A stretch of 64,000 bases of DNA from Paenibacillus dauci (GTDB lineage Bacteria > Bacillota > Bacilli > Paenibacillales > Paenibacillaceae): positions 1-64,000 of the forward strand of contig NZ_LAQQ01000017.1 of assembly GCF_000971985.1 (NCBI RefSeq), in the 5' to 3' direction. A model generated the notes under the pieces. That model saw only the letters and a list, made by a program, of their open reading frames with translations, did not search any database and was not told the origin of the DNA. The position numbers were made by a program, and so were the translations under genes. Every line of letters starts with the position of its first letter. Position 1 is the first letter of the stretch. Positions 28,411 to 38,978 of the stretch are shown here, piece after piece.

Positions 28411-29349
28411 TTGTCATTTGCGGCGCAAACGAAAAAGGAACTAACGATGGTTGAAGCCGACGACTGCTGTGAACTGGCGGAGCTGGCGGCGCTGATCCGG
28501 ATGAACGGATCGGTCCAGGTATCCAACAAAAAAGTGATACTGGATATTTCTACCGAAAATGCCGCAATCGCAAGACGGATTTATTCCCTGATCAAAAAGC
28601 ATTTTGCTGTGCACACCGAGCTTCTCGTGCGCAAAAAAATGCGGCTCAAAAAGAATAACGTATATATCGTTCGTATCCCTGCCGGTGTTCAGGCGATTTT
28701 GAGCAAGCTCACAATCGTCTCGGAAGGCTTTATGTTTACCCCGGGTATCAACAAGGATATGGTTAGCAAAACTTGCTGTAAACGGGCTTATCTGCGTGGC
28801 GCTTTTATGGCTGGAGGGTCGGTTAACAATCCGGAGGGTTCATCCTACCATCTGGAGATTGCTTCGATGTATGAGGAGCAGTGTCAGGCCCTGGTTGATC
28901 TGGCGAATGAATTCGAGCTGAATGCGCGCTGTATCGAGCGTAAAAAAGGCTTTATTTTATATATCAAAGAGGGCGAGAAGATTATCGAGTTCCTCAGCAT
29001 CATTGGTGCACACCAGGCATTGTTTAAGTTTGAAGATGTCCGGATTATGCGGGATATGCGCAACTCCGTGAATCGGATCGTCAACTGCGAGACCGCTAAT
29101 CTAAACAAAACGATCGGCGCTGCTGTGCGTCAGATCGATAATATTCGTCTGATCCAGCGCCATCTGGGACTGGAACAGCTGCCGGACAAGCTGCGCGAAG
29201 TAGCAGAGATTCGTCTGGCCCATCCGGATATGAACCTCAAGGAAGTTGGCGAAATGCTCAAGGGTGGCGTCAGCAAATCCGGGGTCAATCATCGGCTTCG
29301 CAAAATTGACGAGCTTGCTGATAGAGTACGTAATGAGCACCTGGTCTAA
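28411..29349 (+). CDS. whiA: DNA-binding protein WhiA
   Basis: About 312 residues. The N-terminal part resembles a LAGLIDADG homing endonuclease fold, and the C-terminus ([17 protein letters not shown] ... [23 protein letters not shown]) is a helix-turn-helix. In Bacillus it affects chromosome segregation and division. The start is read as TTG 28411 ([12 protein letters not shown], as in the family), with AAAGGGTGA eight or so bases upstream, just after the yvcK stop. GTG 28402 is less likely because it overlaps that site. Confidence 0.95.
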   Translation: MSFAAQTKKELTMVEADDCCELAELAALIRMNGSVQVSNKKVILDISTENAAIARRIYSLIKKHFAVHTELLVRKKMRLKKNNVYIVRIPAGVQAILSKLTIVSEGFMFTPGINKDMVSKTCCKRAYLRGAFMAGGSVNNPEGSSYHLEIASMYEEQCQALVDLANEFELNARCIERKKGFILYIKEGEKIIEFLSIIGAHQALFKFEDVRIMRDMRNSVNRIVNCETANLNKTIGAAVRQIDNIRLIQRHLGLEQLPDKLREVAEIRLAHPDMNLKEVGEMLKGGVSKSGVNHRLRKIDELADRVRNEHLV

Positions 29350-29395
29350 AATTTGTACCGACCAGGTAAGCTTTATTTTTTTCTGCTAAAGCGCA

Positions 29396-29404
29396 TGTTA
29401 TAAT
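29396..29404 (+). promoter_or_regulatory. Extended -10 promoter candidate for the HPr gene
   Basis: TGTTATAAT fits TGnTATAAT exactly, about 95 nt before the HPr start. It lets this gene be transcribed apart from whiA. Confidence 0.5.
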
Positions 29405-29499
29405 AATGTAGTATGATGTATACAGTGTTCATAAAATGGGCTTCAGTGTAGTGAACAAATAAATCGTAATGAATATGTATTATAGGGGGTAATAATCAC

Positions 29500-29769
29500 A
29501 TGATAAAACACCCGGTAGTGGTTCGTCTGAAAACGGGATTACACGCACGACCTGCAGCATTGTTTGTACAGGAAGCGAATAAATACTCCGCGGAAATTTT
29601 CGTGGAAAAAGACGATAAAAAAGTAAATGCTAAAAGCATCATGGGAATCATGAGTCTGGCAATCAGCTCGGGTACTGAAGTATACATCAGTGCAGAGGGT
29701 GCGGATGCAGAATCAGCTGTAAACGCTTTAGTAGGATTGGTCAGCAAAGAAGAACTGGAAAACCAATAA
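29500..29769 (+). CDS. HPr-family phosphocarrier protein
   Basis: 89 residues. His15 lies in the active-site motif TGLHARPA, and Ser46 in VNAKSIMGIMSL, so both the PEP/enzyme I site and the HPr-kinase site are present. In B. subtilis the gene at this position after whiA is crh, which has lost His15; this protein keeps it and could work as a normal PTS carrier. A GGGGG-type ribosome binding site precedes the ATG. The partner kinase HPrK is encoded at 4838. Confidence 0.95.
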   Translation: MIKHPVVVRLKTGLHARPAALFVQEANKYSAEIFVEKDDKKVNAKSIMGIMSLAISSGTEVYISAEGADAESAVNALVGLVSKEELENQ

Positions 29770-29796
29770 AACCCCTCATCCCACGATGAGAGGTCA

Positions 29797-29826
29797 GCCG
29801 TCACAGAATACTGTGGCGGTTTTTTG
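29797..29826 (+). terminator. Terminator of the HPr gene
   Basis: GCCGTCACAG / CTGTGGCGGTTTTTT makes a stem with a T6 tail, 28 nt after the stop codon. A smaller hairpin CTCATCCCACGATGAG precedes it. Confidence 0.88.
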
Positions 29827-29880
29827 GTATGTTGGTCAGTATTACCTTATTAGCAGGCAGCCGTCTCAATTCTGGGGAAT

Positions 29881-30348
29881 CTATTCGAAAAAGACTCCCT
29901 TTTTGGCAAAGTTCAATTTGAGCTGTACCGCATTCCATGAACTCTGATATCCAAACCCATCACGCAGTACGGTAAATGGAATATACATTCGTCCATTCAC
30001 GATCTGGGCACTTGGTCCATTCCACTGATGATTATTCAGCCGCATGGTAACACCAGAAGCGGTCATTACCATATCCAGCTGATCATCATTTTGCAGCAGT
30101 GTATATGTTTTAACGGCGGGCTCGTACCGCAGGGTGACTCCAAGTGAATCACGCAGGAGCACCACCGGAATCATAGTATTTCCATCAATGAGCAGTCCGT
30201 TCTCCGGAAGGCGTGTGCCATTCCATTCCAGCTTCACCTGGCGCGGTGGTGCAGCAGCAGAAGCAGTAACAGGTTGGATCAGGGCACTCAGCACCAGGAT
30301 ACCTGCCAGCAGTAAAATGGAATTCCGTCGAAACTTGTTTTTGAACAT
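29881..30348 (-). CDS. Secreted protein with a copper amine oxidase-like N-terminal domain
   Basis: About 155 residues. A signal peptide (RNSILLLAGILVLSALIQPVTASA-AA) is followed by one copper amine oxidase N-terminal-type domain (NGLLIDGNTMIPVVLLRDSLGVTLRYEPAVKTYTL...NGRMYIPFTVLRDGFGY). This domain is common in surface proteins of Paenibacillus and is not enzymatic. GAGGGGAGAG lies before the ATG. It is divergent from the SIMPL-domain gene. Confidence 0.82.
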   Translation of the reverse strand: MFKNKFRRNSILLLAGILVLSALIQPVTASAAAPPRQVKLEWNGTRLPENGLLIDGNTMIPVVLLRDSLGVTLRYEPAVKTYTLLQNDDQLDMVMTASGVTMRLNNHQWNGPSAQIVNGRMYIPFTVLRDGFGYQSSWNAVQLKLNFAKKGVFFE

Positions 30349-30663
30349 GGTGACTCTCCCCTCTTTCTGATAATCCCTATCTCTCCAAACCCCTGTTGTT
30401 ATGCAGGATTTCGAGGGTGGGATTATATGAGATTATAAGTAAAATAACAGCAGTTGTCACGATGAAGCTGCAGCTCTTTCAAATCTTTTGCCGAATGAAA
30501 TAGCCATATACATAAAGAAAGCATTAACGAGTGGTTAAAGAGCCTCTCGCCATATCCATTGATCGTTGTTTTAGTCACCAAGCTCTCTTCTATCCTTTAC
30601 CCAATGCAACATTCGATTCAAAACATTCGTTTAGTAAGTAGAACCAAGAAAGGGTGAATATTT
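30349..30663. other. Divergent intergenic region
   Basis: About 315 nt between two secreted-protein genes pointing apart, so it should hold promoters for both. I see ribosome binding sites at each end but no promoter pair good enough to name. Confidence 0.4.
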
Positions 30664-31422
30664 ATGAAACGAAATCACTATATGGCTTCATTGCTATTGG
30701 CTGGAGCTGTGTTTACAAGCGTAGGTATGGGCGTGAGTCTGCCGGGAGTATCTACAGCATATGCTGCAGAGACGACATCAATGACTACAATGGCGGGTAC
30801 AATTAACGTCAGCGGCAATGGCAAGTTATCCGTCAAACCGGATGTGGCTTACCTCTCTATAGGTGTACAGACCACTGCAGCTATAGCTTCCAAAGCACAA
30901 GCTGCTAATGCTCAGAAGATGAGCAAACTGAACAATCTGTTGAAAAACAAATGGTCTATTGCAGACAAGGATATCGAGAGCGTGCAATTTTATGTACAGC
31001 CGAACTATAGTTATAACGAAAAGGATCAGCAAAAAGTTACAGGCTATACGGCTTATCATACTCTGCAGGTGACCTACCGCAACATGGAGAAGATCGGCGC
31101 ACTGCTGGATGCAGCTTCCACTGTAGGTGCCAACAATGTAGGATCTGTAAGCTTTAACGTAGAGAATACCAAAACCTATGAAGATCAAGTCATTCAAAAA
31201 GCAATGGCAGATGCAGCAGCCAAAGCAGGCTCTATCGCCAAAGCGGCTAATCGTACACTGGGGGATCTGGTATCTGTAAGTGAAGCAGGCGTCGAGGCTC
31301 CACCGGTATATGTATCCCAGAGCACTGCAATGGAATCGGCACGTGCAGACAAATCGACTGAGATTGAACCGGGGATGGTAGAGTTGAACATTAGTCTTAA
31401 CGTACAGTATGCTATGAAGTAA
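30664..31422 (+). CDS. SIMPL-domain (DUF541/YggE-like) secreted protein
   Basis: About 252 residues. A signal peptide ends near STAYA-AE (about 35). The rest is one SIMPL domain (GTINVSGNGKLSVKPDVAYLSIGVQT ... LQVTYRNMEKIGALLDAAS). The family is found in envelopes of many bacteria; its function is poorly known. AAAGGGTGA lies upstream. The gene sits between two proteins with copper amine oxidase-like domains. Confidence 0.88.
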   Translation: MKRNHYMASLLLAGAVFTSVGMGVSLPGVSTAYAAETTSMTTMAGTINVSGNGKLSVKPDVAYLSIGVQTTAAIASKAQAANAQKMSKLNNLLKNKWSIADKDIESVQFYVQPNYSYNEKDQQKVTGYTAYHTLQVTYRNMEKIGALLDAASTVGANNVGSVSFNVENTKTYEDQVIQKAMADAAAKAGSIAKAANRTLGDLVSVSEAGVEAPPVYVSQSTAMESARADKSTEIEPGMVELNISLNVQYAMK

Positions 31423-31718
31423 GCTGAAAAGGTGAATAGGGTAAAATCGTCAGTATTGTAACTATTATACGGGATAACCCCTTTATCGTTTCAGTATAAC
31501 GGAAGTTTATTAAACCAGCGATATGCCAAATATAGAAACTTTCCTGAAGGTCTTATGCATGACGCCGACAGGAAAGTTTGTTTACACTTTTATTACTTTT
31601 GATTCATCGGGCATGACTATGTTGTAAATCCTTGTTAAGTTCTTTGTAAATCTAAAGGACAAGTTTATCGTTATACTAAAAATTGTGGCAATTGACCTAT
31701 TCGAAGGAGAGATTAATT

Positions 31719-32888
31719 ATGGACAAGCACCAGAACATGAAGAACACAACCTATCTCAAAAAACTATCAGCAATCGTACTCGCGACCAGCCTGACAGCTG
31801 CAGGTACAGCAGCAACGCTGCCTTTGGTACAATCCTCTGCGTATGCAGCAAGCACTTCTTCATCTGCCAAATCCGTAATCAATGTACAAGTGGAAGGCAA
31901 AGCGATCTCGGCCAAGGGAATGCTGAGCAAATCCGGCAGCACGTTGCTTCCTCTCAAAGACATAGCAAAAACAGTAGGCGCAACAGTTACCTACAATTCC
32001 AAAGAACATACAGCAACTATCACTAAAGGCAAAAATAAAGTGAGCTATGACCTTAATCAGGAAGATATGGTATTTGTGCGCCTAAACGGCAGTGCAGTTG
32101 GTGACAGCTATGATGCCAGCGTAGTCAAAGGAACAACTTATGTAGCAATCAAAGCAGTAACAGAGCCGTTTGGCTATCGTGCGCTGTGGAATAATGCTAC
32201 ACGTACTGTCAATGTAACAGCTGCAGGCATGAACGATGTAGAAGTGACAGGCAACAAACTGGAATCTTCTACTCAAAATAAATACACTAACTTCAATATT
32301 GTATACCCAGTTGTATCCGGTCTGGAAAATGAAGCTGCACAAACCAAGATCAATAAAGCTCTCAAAGCACATTCTGACCAGTTCCTGACGACCATGCAAA
32401 AACAGGTCAAAGAAGCCGGAGCGCCTGCTAACAAAGATATCACTTACGAAATTGATGGTGGCTACAAAGTCACTTATAACCGTAATGGGGTTATCAGCTT
32501 CCTGTTGACTGATTATCAATATCTGGGCGGGGCACATGGCGATGATATCCTGACCAGCATGACGTTCTCACTGAAGGACGGCAAAGCTATTCAGCTGTCT
32601 GATCTGCTCAAGTCCAACAGCAACTACAGCCAGGATATCAAAAAGCTGATCCAGGCACATATCAAGAAAAACGCAGATACCGAGGGTCTATCGCTGGAGC
32701 AGTTCAATGACCTGAGCAAAAACTCCAGTAAATACCTGGAGAATTACTATCTGACAGATAGCGGATTCACGATCTTCTTCCAGAAGTATGATATTGCTCC
32801 GGGAGCAGCAGGTAACCCGAAAATCGACTTTACCTTCAGCCAACTGCTGAAATCGGGTACCAACCCACTGTCCGCTTATCAGTCCTAA
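31719..32888 (+). CDS. Secreted protein: copper amine oxidase-like domain plus DUF4163/DUF3298
   Basis: About 389 residues. A signal peptide (LSAIVLATSLTAAGTAATLPLVQSS) ends near AYA-AS. A copper amine oxidase-type domain (KAISAKGMLSKSGSTLLPLKDIAKTVGA...) covers about 50-150. The C-terminal part (IVYPVVSGLENEAAQTKIN ... YQYLGGAHGDDILTSMTFSLKDG...) looks like DUF4163 followed by DUF3298, as in PdaC and RsiV. The frame opens at 31683 but GAAGGAGAG points to the ATG at 31719. A cell-wall or lysozyme-related role is possible but not shown. Confidence 0.82.
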   Translation: MDKHQNMKNTTYLKKLSAIVLATSLTAAGTAATLPLVQSSAYAASTSSSAKSVINVQVEGKAISAKGMLSKSGSTLLPLKDIAKTVGATVTYNSKEHTATITKGKNKVSYDLNQEDMVFVRLNGSAVGDSYDASVVKGTTYVAIKAVTEPFGYRALWNNATRTVNVTAAGMNDVEVTGNKLESSTQNKYTNFNIVYPVVSGLENEAAQTKINKALKAHSDQFLTTMQKQVKEAGAPANKDITYEIDGGYKVTYNRNGVISFLLTDYQYLGGAHGDDILTSMTFSLKDGKAIQLSDLLKSNSNYSQDIKKLIQAHIKKNADTEGLSLEQFNDLSKNSSKYLENYYLTDSGFTIFFQKYDIAPGAAGNPKIDFTFSQLLKSGTNPLSAYQS

Positions 32889-32937
32889 TTTTTTTTGAAC
32901 ATTGCTATGCGGAACATAAATAGATAGGAATATCCTA

Positions 32938-32987
32938 AGAACCTGTTCCATCGTGATCGTACGATGTTGAACAGGTTCTTTTTTATT
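32938..32987 (+). terminator. Terminator after the DUF4163/DUF3298 gene
   Basis: AGAACCTGTTC-CATCGT / ACGATG-TTGAACAGGTTCT forms a long stem followed by T6. Confidence 0.9.
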
Positions 32988-33074
32988 ATGTATTTCTTTT
33001 TTGGCAGATGAGGAAAGGGGGAGTTCGAAATCGCATAGGTAACAGGAGAATGAAAGGTAGCGAATAGCAGTAGA

Positions 33075-33111
33075 ACAAAAACACCTCCAGACTAATATCT
33101 GGAGGTGTTTG
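33075..33111 (-). terminator. Terminator of clpP
   Basis: On the minus strand AACACCTCCAGA / TCTGGAGGTGTTTTT. The stem is AACACCTCCAG-ACTAATAT-CTGGAGGTGTT, with T run on the clpP side, 22 nt after the clpP stop. Confidence 0.88.
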
Positions 33112-33132
33112 GATAGGCTGGCAGTTGCCGGC

Positions 33133-33729
33133 TTATACTCCTTGCGGAGGTGTTTTTTCGATAACTTTATCGATCAGACCGTATTCCTGTGCATCTGCAG
33201 CAGTCATGAAATAGTCACGATCGGTATCTTTTTCGATACGTTCCAACGGCTGGCCTGTACGTTCAGCCAGGATTTTGTTCAGCTTGTCACGCATTTTGAG
33301 GATACGACGTGCACGGATTTCGATATCCGTTGCCTGACCTTGAGCACCACCAAGTGGTTGGTGAATCATAACTTCACTGTTTGGCAGCGCAAAACGTTTG
33401 CCTTTGGCACCTGCATTCAACAGGAACGCGCCCATACTCGCAGCCATACCTACGCAGATCGTAGATACATCGGCTTTGATAAATTGCATTGTATCGTAAA
33501 TAGCCATACCTGCAGTAATGGAACCGCCTGGGCTGTTAATGTAGAGGTGAATATCTTTCTCAGGGTCTTCGGCTTCCAGGAACAGCATCTGTGCAATAAT
33601 TGCATTCGCTACCATATCGTTAACCTCGGAACCAAGGAAAATGATACGGTCTTTCAGCAGACGGGAGTAAATGTCATACGCACGTTCACCACGGCTGCTC
33701 TGTTCAACGACCATTGGGATATAACTCAC
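33133..33729 (-). CDS. clpP: ATP-dependent Clp protease proteolytic subunit
   Basis: About 198 residues. Catalytic Ser98 (GMAASMG), His123 (MIHQPLGG) and an Asp near residue 172 (KDTDRDYF) are present. It forms the 14-subunit peptidase chamber used with ClpX, ClpC and ClpE. The start is GTG 33729 with AAGGAGGG upstream. A sigma-A promoter and an overlapping CtsR box lie upstream, so it is a heat-shock gene under CtsR. Confidence 0.97.
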   Translation of the reverse strand: MSYIPMVVEQSSRGERAYDIYSRLLKDRIIFLGSEVNDMVANAIIAQMLFLEAEDPEKDIHLYINSPGGSITAGMAIYDTMQFIKADVSTICVGMAASMGAFLLNAGAKGKRFALPNSEVMIHQPLGGAQGQATDIEIRARRILKMRDKLNKILAERTGQPLERIEKDTDRDYFMTAADAQEYGLIDKVIEKTPPQGV

Positions 33730-33822
33730 TAGAAACCCTCCTTAGATTACAATCATAATAAGTGTGATTATATAGTGGATCATTACTTCAAACAACATCA
33801 GGAACTCAATTGTTCTTACCAC

Positions 33823-33851
33823 ATTATAGGATAATTCAAACTAAAAGTCAA
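33823..33851 (-). promoter_or_regulatory. Sigma-A promoter of clpP
   Basis: On the minus strand TTGACT (33851-33846), a 17-nt spacer and consensus TATAAT (33828-33823). The CtsR box overlaps the -35 element. Confidence 0.88.
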
Positions 33852-33862
33852 AGATAGTCAAA
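33846..33862 (+). promoter_or_regulatory. CtsR operator
   Basis: AGTCAAAGATAGTCAAA is a full match to the CtsR heptad direct repeat RGTCAAA-NAN-RGTCAAA. It covers the clpP -35 region, where CtsR would block RNA polymerase. Confidence 0.9.
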
Positions 33863-34188
33863 CTATTGACTGTAAAACTGCCTAAACTGCTAAAAAATGG
33901 GTTAATGATGGAGAGGAACATTTGCTGTTCTCTATGGACACAATATGTCCCGTCTATAAGATAAAGAATCTGATCACGGATACGACAAGTCTTATCTTGA
34001 AATGCAGATCTGGCCGCGTATATATAATTGCTACTATAGGAATACTATTATATGCAGATACAAAAATAACCAGCCTGGGCTGGTTACGTCATTACTATTT
34101 CATCGAAGAAAAGATTATGTAATTAATCATGCGATAATATATACGTGCTACGATCAAGCTCTGAGCATCTGCTGCAAGAAAAGTAAAG

Positions 34189-34263
34189 TGGCGCGCCCGC
34201 CAAGAATCGAACTTGGATCTCAGGCTTCGGAGGCCTACGTCATATCCATTGGACCACGGGCGC
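34189..34263 (-). tRNA. tRNA-Arg (CCG)
   Basis: A 75-nt cloverleaf on the minus strand, acceptor stem GCGCCCG/CGGGCGC, anticodon CCG in the loop of CTCCGGA, encoded CCA (34189-34191). It is a lone tRNA between clpP and cggR. No integrated element was seen beside it. Confidence 0.94.
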
Positions 34264-34370
34264 ATATCAGCAACAGCAAGAATTAGTATAGATGAAATAA
34301 AGTCAAAAAGCAAGCAACGCTTCCATAATAGTTATAACATGCATCTTCCATAATTAGTTGTCGCAAAGAC

Positions 34371-34399
34371 TTGCTTCCCACGCAAAAATTGGTTAATAT
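34371..34399 (+). promoter_or_regulatory. Sigma-A promoter of the cggR-gapA operon
   Basis: TTGCTT (34371-34376), a 17-nt spacer and TAATAT (34394-34399). The CggR operator begins 6 nt after the -10. Confidence 0.8.
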
Positions 34400-34404
34400 A
34401 GACG

Positions 34405-34440
34405 TGGGACTTAAAAAGTTATGCCGGGACATTTTGAGTC
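34405..34440 (+). promoter_or_regulatory. CggR operator
   Basis: It fits the B. subtilis spacing CGGGAC-N6-TGTC-N4-CGGGAC-N6-TGTC: TGGGAC (34405), AGTT (34417), CGGGAC (34425) and AGTC (34437). The second CGGGAC is perfect and the other blocks have one or two mismatches. Lying just downstream of the promoter, it allows autoregulation. Confidence 0.85.
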
Positions 34441-34509
34441 CATTATACGTAGCCTGAGTTACTGGGTATCCAATTACACTGAGCGAGACAAGTTGCAGGA
34501 GTGGAAAGC

Positions 34510-35538
34510 ATGCGAAAATTACTTGAAATACAACAGCAGCTTCTGCCCGATCTCACCGATGTATTGAAGAAAAGATATGCTATTTTACATCAGGTCATGC
34601 TGACCGGAATTGTCGGGCGTAGATCGCTTGCCGTTTCCCTCAATATGACAGAGCGGGTACTGCGGGCTGAGACCGACCTGCTCAAAGCTCAGGGACTCCT
34701 TGAGATTGAGAGTACAGGAATGAGGATCAGCGAAGCAGGCAGGGAACTGCTGGAGGAACTTGAGCCTATTATGGAAGAGTTGCTCGGATTGTCCGTATTG
34801 GAAGATCGCATCCGTGATGTGTATGGACTAAGACAGGTTGTTATTGTACCTGGAGACAGTGACACATCAGCCAGTACCAAGCAGAATCTTGGCAGAGCTG
34901 GTGCCAAAGCTCTGCTCAGTGTGATTCGTGAGAATGATATTGTAGCTGTAACCGGCGGCTTTACGCTTGCCGAAGTAGCAGAACAACTTAGCCCAACTTT
35001 TCCGGCACCCCTAAAGGACGCCTGGTTCGTACCGGCAAGAGGCGGACTTGGCGAGAACATGGAGTATCAGGCTAACTCCATCGTTTCGACCATGGCTAAG
35101 CGTGTAGGCGCGCAGTACCGGCTGCTGCATGTGCCCGATCTGCTGCGCAGAGATGCTTACGAGCTACTGTATCAGGATCAGAATGTCCGTGAGATTGTCG
35201 ATTTTATCCGGCGTGCACGAATTATCATTCATGGCATCGGTGATGCGATGGAGATGGTGCGGCGCCGGAGACTGGACCCACAGACGGTAGAGGAGATCCG
35301 CAGTGCTGGAGCAGTAGCCGAATCATTCGGCCACTATTTTAATGAAGATGGTCAGACGGTGCACCATATGCTGACCCTTGGACTTCAGCTTGAGGACATT
35401 GCCAATGCAGAAGTCGTTATTGGAATAGCGGGCGGACGCAGCAAAGCAAAATCTATCCATGCTGTACTTAAATTTGGCCAGGAAGATATTCTGGTCATCG
35501 ACGAAGCCGCTGCCAGAGAGATCGTCAAGGAGCTATAG
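34510..35538 (+). CDS. cggR: Central glycolytic genes regulator CggR
   Basis: About 342 residues of the SorC/DeoR-type. An N-terminal winged HTH (RRSLAVSLNMTERVLRAETDLLKAQGLLEI) precedes a sugar-phosphate-binding domain (GGFTLAEVAEQL ... VIGIAGGRSKAKSI). CggR represses the gapA operon until fructose 1,6-bisphosphate binds. GTG 34501 opens the frame but ATG 34510 has GCAGGAG at right spacing. The gene lies before gapA, as in B. subtilis, with its own operator upstream. Confidence 0.95.
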   Translation: MRKLLEIQQQLLPDLTDVLKKRYAILHQVMLTGIVGRRSLAVSLNMTERVLRAETDLLKAQGLLEIESTGMRISEAGRELLEELEPIMEELLGLSVLEDRIRDVYGLRQVVIVPGDSDTSASTKQNLGRAGAKALLSVIRENDIVAVTGGFTLAEVAEQLSPTFPAPLKDAWFVPARGGLGENMEYQANSIVSTMAKRVGAQYRLLHVPDLLRRDAYELLYQDQNVREIVDFIRRARIIIHGIGDAMEMVRRRRLDPQTVEEIRSAGAVAESFGHYFNEDGQTVHHMLTLGLQLEDIANAEVVIGIAGGRSKAKSIHAVLKFGQEDILVIDEAAAREIVKEL

Positions 35539-35698
35539 TGGTTTCTTGGCATCAATCAGTGTTATGCTTGTGACGTTGTTGCGGCATGATTGGCAGCCGG
35601 CAGACAAGCTTCATCTTATTATCGTTGTCTTGACAGGCTCGAGAGGGTCATGTCTTGATTGAATAAATCATAAACTTATTTCTAGGAGGAATTAACTC

Positions 35699-36703
35699 AT
35701 GGTTAAAGTTGGTATTAACGGTTTTGGACGTATCGGACGTCTGGCGTTCCGTCGTATTCAAGATGTAGCAGGTATCGAAGTGGTAGCAATCAACGATCTG
35801 ACAGACGCTAAAATGCTGGCACATCTTTTGAAATATGATACTACTCAAGGTAAATTCAACGGCGAAGTTGAAGTACACGATGGTTTCTTCAAAGTAAACG
35901 GCAAAGAAGTTAAAGTTCTGGCTAACCGTAACCCTGAAGAACTGCCTTGGGGCGAGCTTGGCGTAGACATCGTACTGGAGTGCACAGGCTTCTTCACAAC
36001 AAAAGAAAAAGCTGAGCTTCACCTGAAAGCAGGCGCTAAGCGTGTTGTTATCTCCGCTCCAGCAACTGGCGAAATGAAAACAATCGTTTACAACGTAAAC
36101 CACGAAATCCTGGATGGTACTGAAACAGTTATCTCCGGCGCATCTTGCACAACAAACTGCCTGGCACCTATGGCAAAAACTCTGCAAGACAAATTCGGCG
36201 TTGTTGAAGGTCTGATGACTACAATCCACGCTTACACTGGCGACCAAAACACACTGGATGCTCCACACTCCAAAGGTGACTTCCGTCGTGCTCGTGCAGC
36301 TGCTGAAAACATCATTCCTAACACAACTGGTGCTGCTAAAGCAATCGGTCTGGTTATCCCAGAACTGAAAGGTAAACTGGATGGCGGAGCACAACGTGTG
36401 CCTGTAGCTACTGGTTCCCTGACTGAGCTGGTAACTGTTCTGGAGAAATCCGTAACAGTTGAAGAAATCAACGCAGCTATGAAAGAAGCTTCCGATCCGG
36501 AAACTTATGGCTACACTGAAGATGAAATCGTATCTTCCGACATCAAAGGTATGACTTTCGGTTCCCTGTTCGATGCGACTCAAACTCGCGTTCTGACAGT
36601 TGGCGACAAGCAACTGGTTAAAACTGTAGCTTGGTACGACAACGAAATGTCCTACACAGCTCAACTGGTTCGTACTTTGGAGTACTTTGCAAACAAAGCC
36701 TAA
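35699..36703 (+). CDS. gapA: Glyceraldehyde-3-phosphate dehydrogenase
   Basis: About 334 residues. NAD-binding [15 protein letters not shown], catalytic Cys150 in SGASCTTNC and the HAYTGDQ phosphate site are present. The codon use is strongly biased, as expected for a highly expressed glycolytic gene. TAGGAGGA precedes the ATG. It is the glycolytic (NAD) type by position after cggR. A terminator separates it from pgk, so a long cggR-gapA message and separate downstream transcripts are both possible. Confidence 0.97.
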   Translation: MVKVGINGFGRIGRLAFRRIQDVAGIEVVAINDLTDAKMLAHLLKYDTTQGKFNGEVEVHDGFFKVNGKEVKVLANRNPEELPWGELGVDIVLECTGFFTTKEKAELHLKAGAKRVVISAPATGEMKTIVYNVNHEILDGTETVISGASCTTNCLAPMAKTLQDKFGVVEGLMTTIHAYTGDQNTLDAPHSKGDFRRARAAAENIIPNTTGAAKAIGLVIPELKGKLDGGAQRVPVATGSLTELVTVLEKSVTVEEINAAMKEASDPETYGYTEDEIVSSDIKGMTFGSLFDATQTRVLTVGDKQLVKTVAWYDNEMSYTAQLVRTLEYFANKA

Positions 36704-36736
36704 TACGAAGCAGCAGCTGGAATAAATATTAATTCC

Positions 36737-36773
36737 ATAAAGCGGAAACAGATCTCATTTGTTTCCGCTTTTT
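36737..36773 (+). terminator. Terminator between gapA and pgk
   Basis: AAAGCGGAAACAGAT / ATTTGTTTCCGCTTTTT forms a stem with a T5 tail, 34 nt after gapA. Read-through or a separate pgk promoter is needed for downstream genes. Confidence 0.85.
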
Positions 36774-36972
36774 CTAAGTTAACATCTGACAGATATGGTC
36801 GGTGTTAGCGATAAGCTGTTCCTGATTTTACTATGGATGGATTGGAACTGGACTGCCGGAGCAGAAGAAAACAGCAGAAATGATCCCGGGAAAATCATTT
36901 CGGCCTGTCCTTTCGGAAAGCAAAGCGCAGTAAAGAACAATCTGTTCAAAATACGGACATGGAGGAACGACG

Positions 36973-38154
36973 ATGAATAAAAAAAGTGTGCGTGATGTAG
37001 AAGTAGCTGGCAAAGTGGTATTTGTACGTGTGGATTTTAACGTACCTATGGAAAACGGCAAAATTACGGATGACAAACGTATTCGTGAGACACTGCCAAC
37101 AATCAACTACCTGATTGAAAAAGGTGCAAAAGTTCTGCTGGCAAGTCACCTGGGTCGTCCAAAAGGTGAAGTGGTTGAATCCATGCGCCTGACAGCTCCG
37201 GCTGAGCGTCTGTCCGAACTGCTGGGCAAACCGGTAGCCAAAGCTGACGAAGCTATCGGCGATAGCGTAAAAGCAAAAATCGCTGATATGAAAGAAGGCG
37301 ACGTACTGGTTCTTGAAAACGTGCGTTTCTACCCTGGCGAAGAGAAAAATGATGCTGAACTGGCAAAATCCTTTGCCGAACTGGCTGATCTGTTCGTAAA
37401 TGATGCATTTGGCGCGGCTCACCGTGCACATGCTTCTACAGAAGGTATCGCTCACCACCTGCCGGCTGTATCCGGTCTGCTGATGGAGAAAGAACTGGAT
37501 GTACTGGGTAAAGCCCTGAACAATCCGGAGCGTCCTTTCACAGCAATCATCGGTGGTTCTAAAGTAAAAGACAAAATCGATGTAATCGACAACCTGCTGA
37601 ACCTGGCAGACAACGTAATCATCGGTGGCGGTCTGTCCTATACTTTCATGAAAGCACAGGGTCATGAAGTTGGCCAATCTCTGCTGGATGAAAGCAAACT
37701 GGATGTAGCTCTGGGCTTTATCGAAAAAGCGAAAAACCTGGGCAAAAACTTCTACCTGCCGGTAGATATCGTAATCTCCGATGATTTCAGCGCAGATGCA
37801 AACACGAAAATCGTTGAAGTTGGCGACATTCCTGCAGATTGGGAAGGTATCGACATCGGACCGAAAACTCGTGAAATCTATGCAGATGTTATCAAAAACT
37901 CCAAGCTAGTTGTATGGAACGGACCTATGGGCGTGTTCGAAATCGAACCATTCTCCCATGGTACACGTGCAGTCGCAGAAGCTTGTGCAACAACTGACGC
38001 TTACACTGTAATCGGTGGCGGTGACTCCGCAGCAGCAGCTGAGAAGTTCCACCTGGCTGATAAAATGAACCATATTTCCACAGGCGGCGGCGCTTCCCTG
38101 GAATTCATGGAAGGTAAAGAGCTTCCAGGCGTTGTGGCACTGAACGATAAATAA
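36973..38154 (+). CDS. pgk: Phosphoglycerate kinase
   Basis: About 393 residues, the normal length. Conserved [42 protein letters not shown] and the ATP-binding [11 protein letters not shown] are present. It transfers phosphate from 1,3-bisphosphoglycerate to ADP. GGAGG lies before the ATG. It is followed at 71 nt by tpiA. Confidence 0.98.
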   Translation: MNKKSVRDVEVAGKVVFVRVDFNVPMENGKITDDKRIRETLPTINYLIEKGAKVLLASHLGRPKGEVVESMRLTAPAERLSELLGKPVAKADEAIGDSVKAKIADMKEGDVLVLENVRFYPGEEKNDAELAKSFAELADLFVNDAFGAAHRAHASTEGIAHHLPAVSGLLMEKELDVLGKALNNPERPFTAIIGGSKVKDKIDVIDNLLNLADNVIIGGGLSYTFMKAQGHEVGQSLLDESKLDVALGFIEKAKNLGKNFYLPVDIVISDDFSADANTKIVEVGDIPADWEGIDIGPKTREIYADVIKNSKLVVWNGPMGVFEIEPFSHGTRAVAEACATTDAYTVIGGGDSAAAAEKFHLADKMNHISTGGGASLEFMEGKELPGVVALNDK

Positions 38155-38165
38155 GTTTACAATAA

Positions 38166-38978
<813 letters not shown>

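Noticed and set aside
34189..34263. tRNA-Arg as an integration site of a mobile element
   Set aside because: No repeat of the tRNA 3' end, integrase or composition change is seen beside it.
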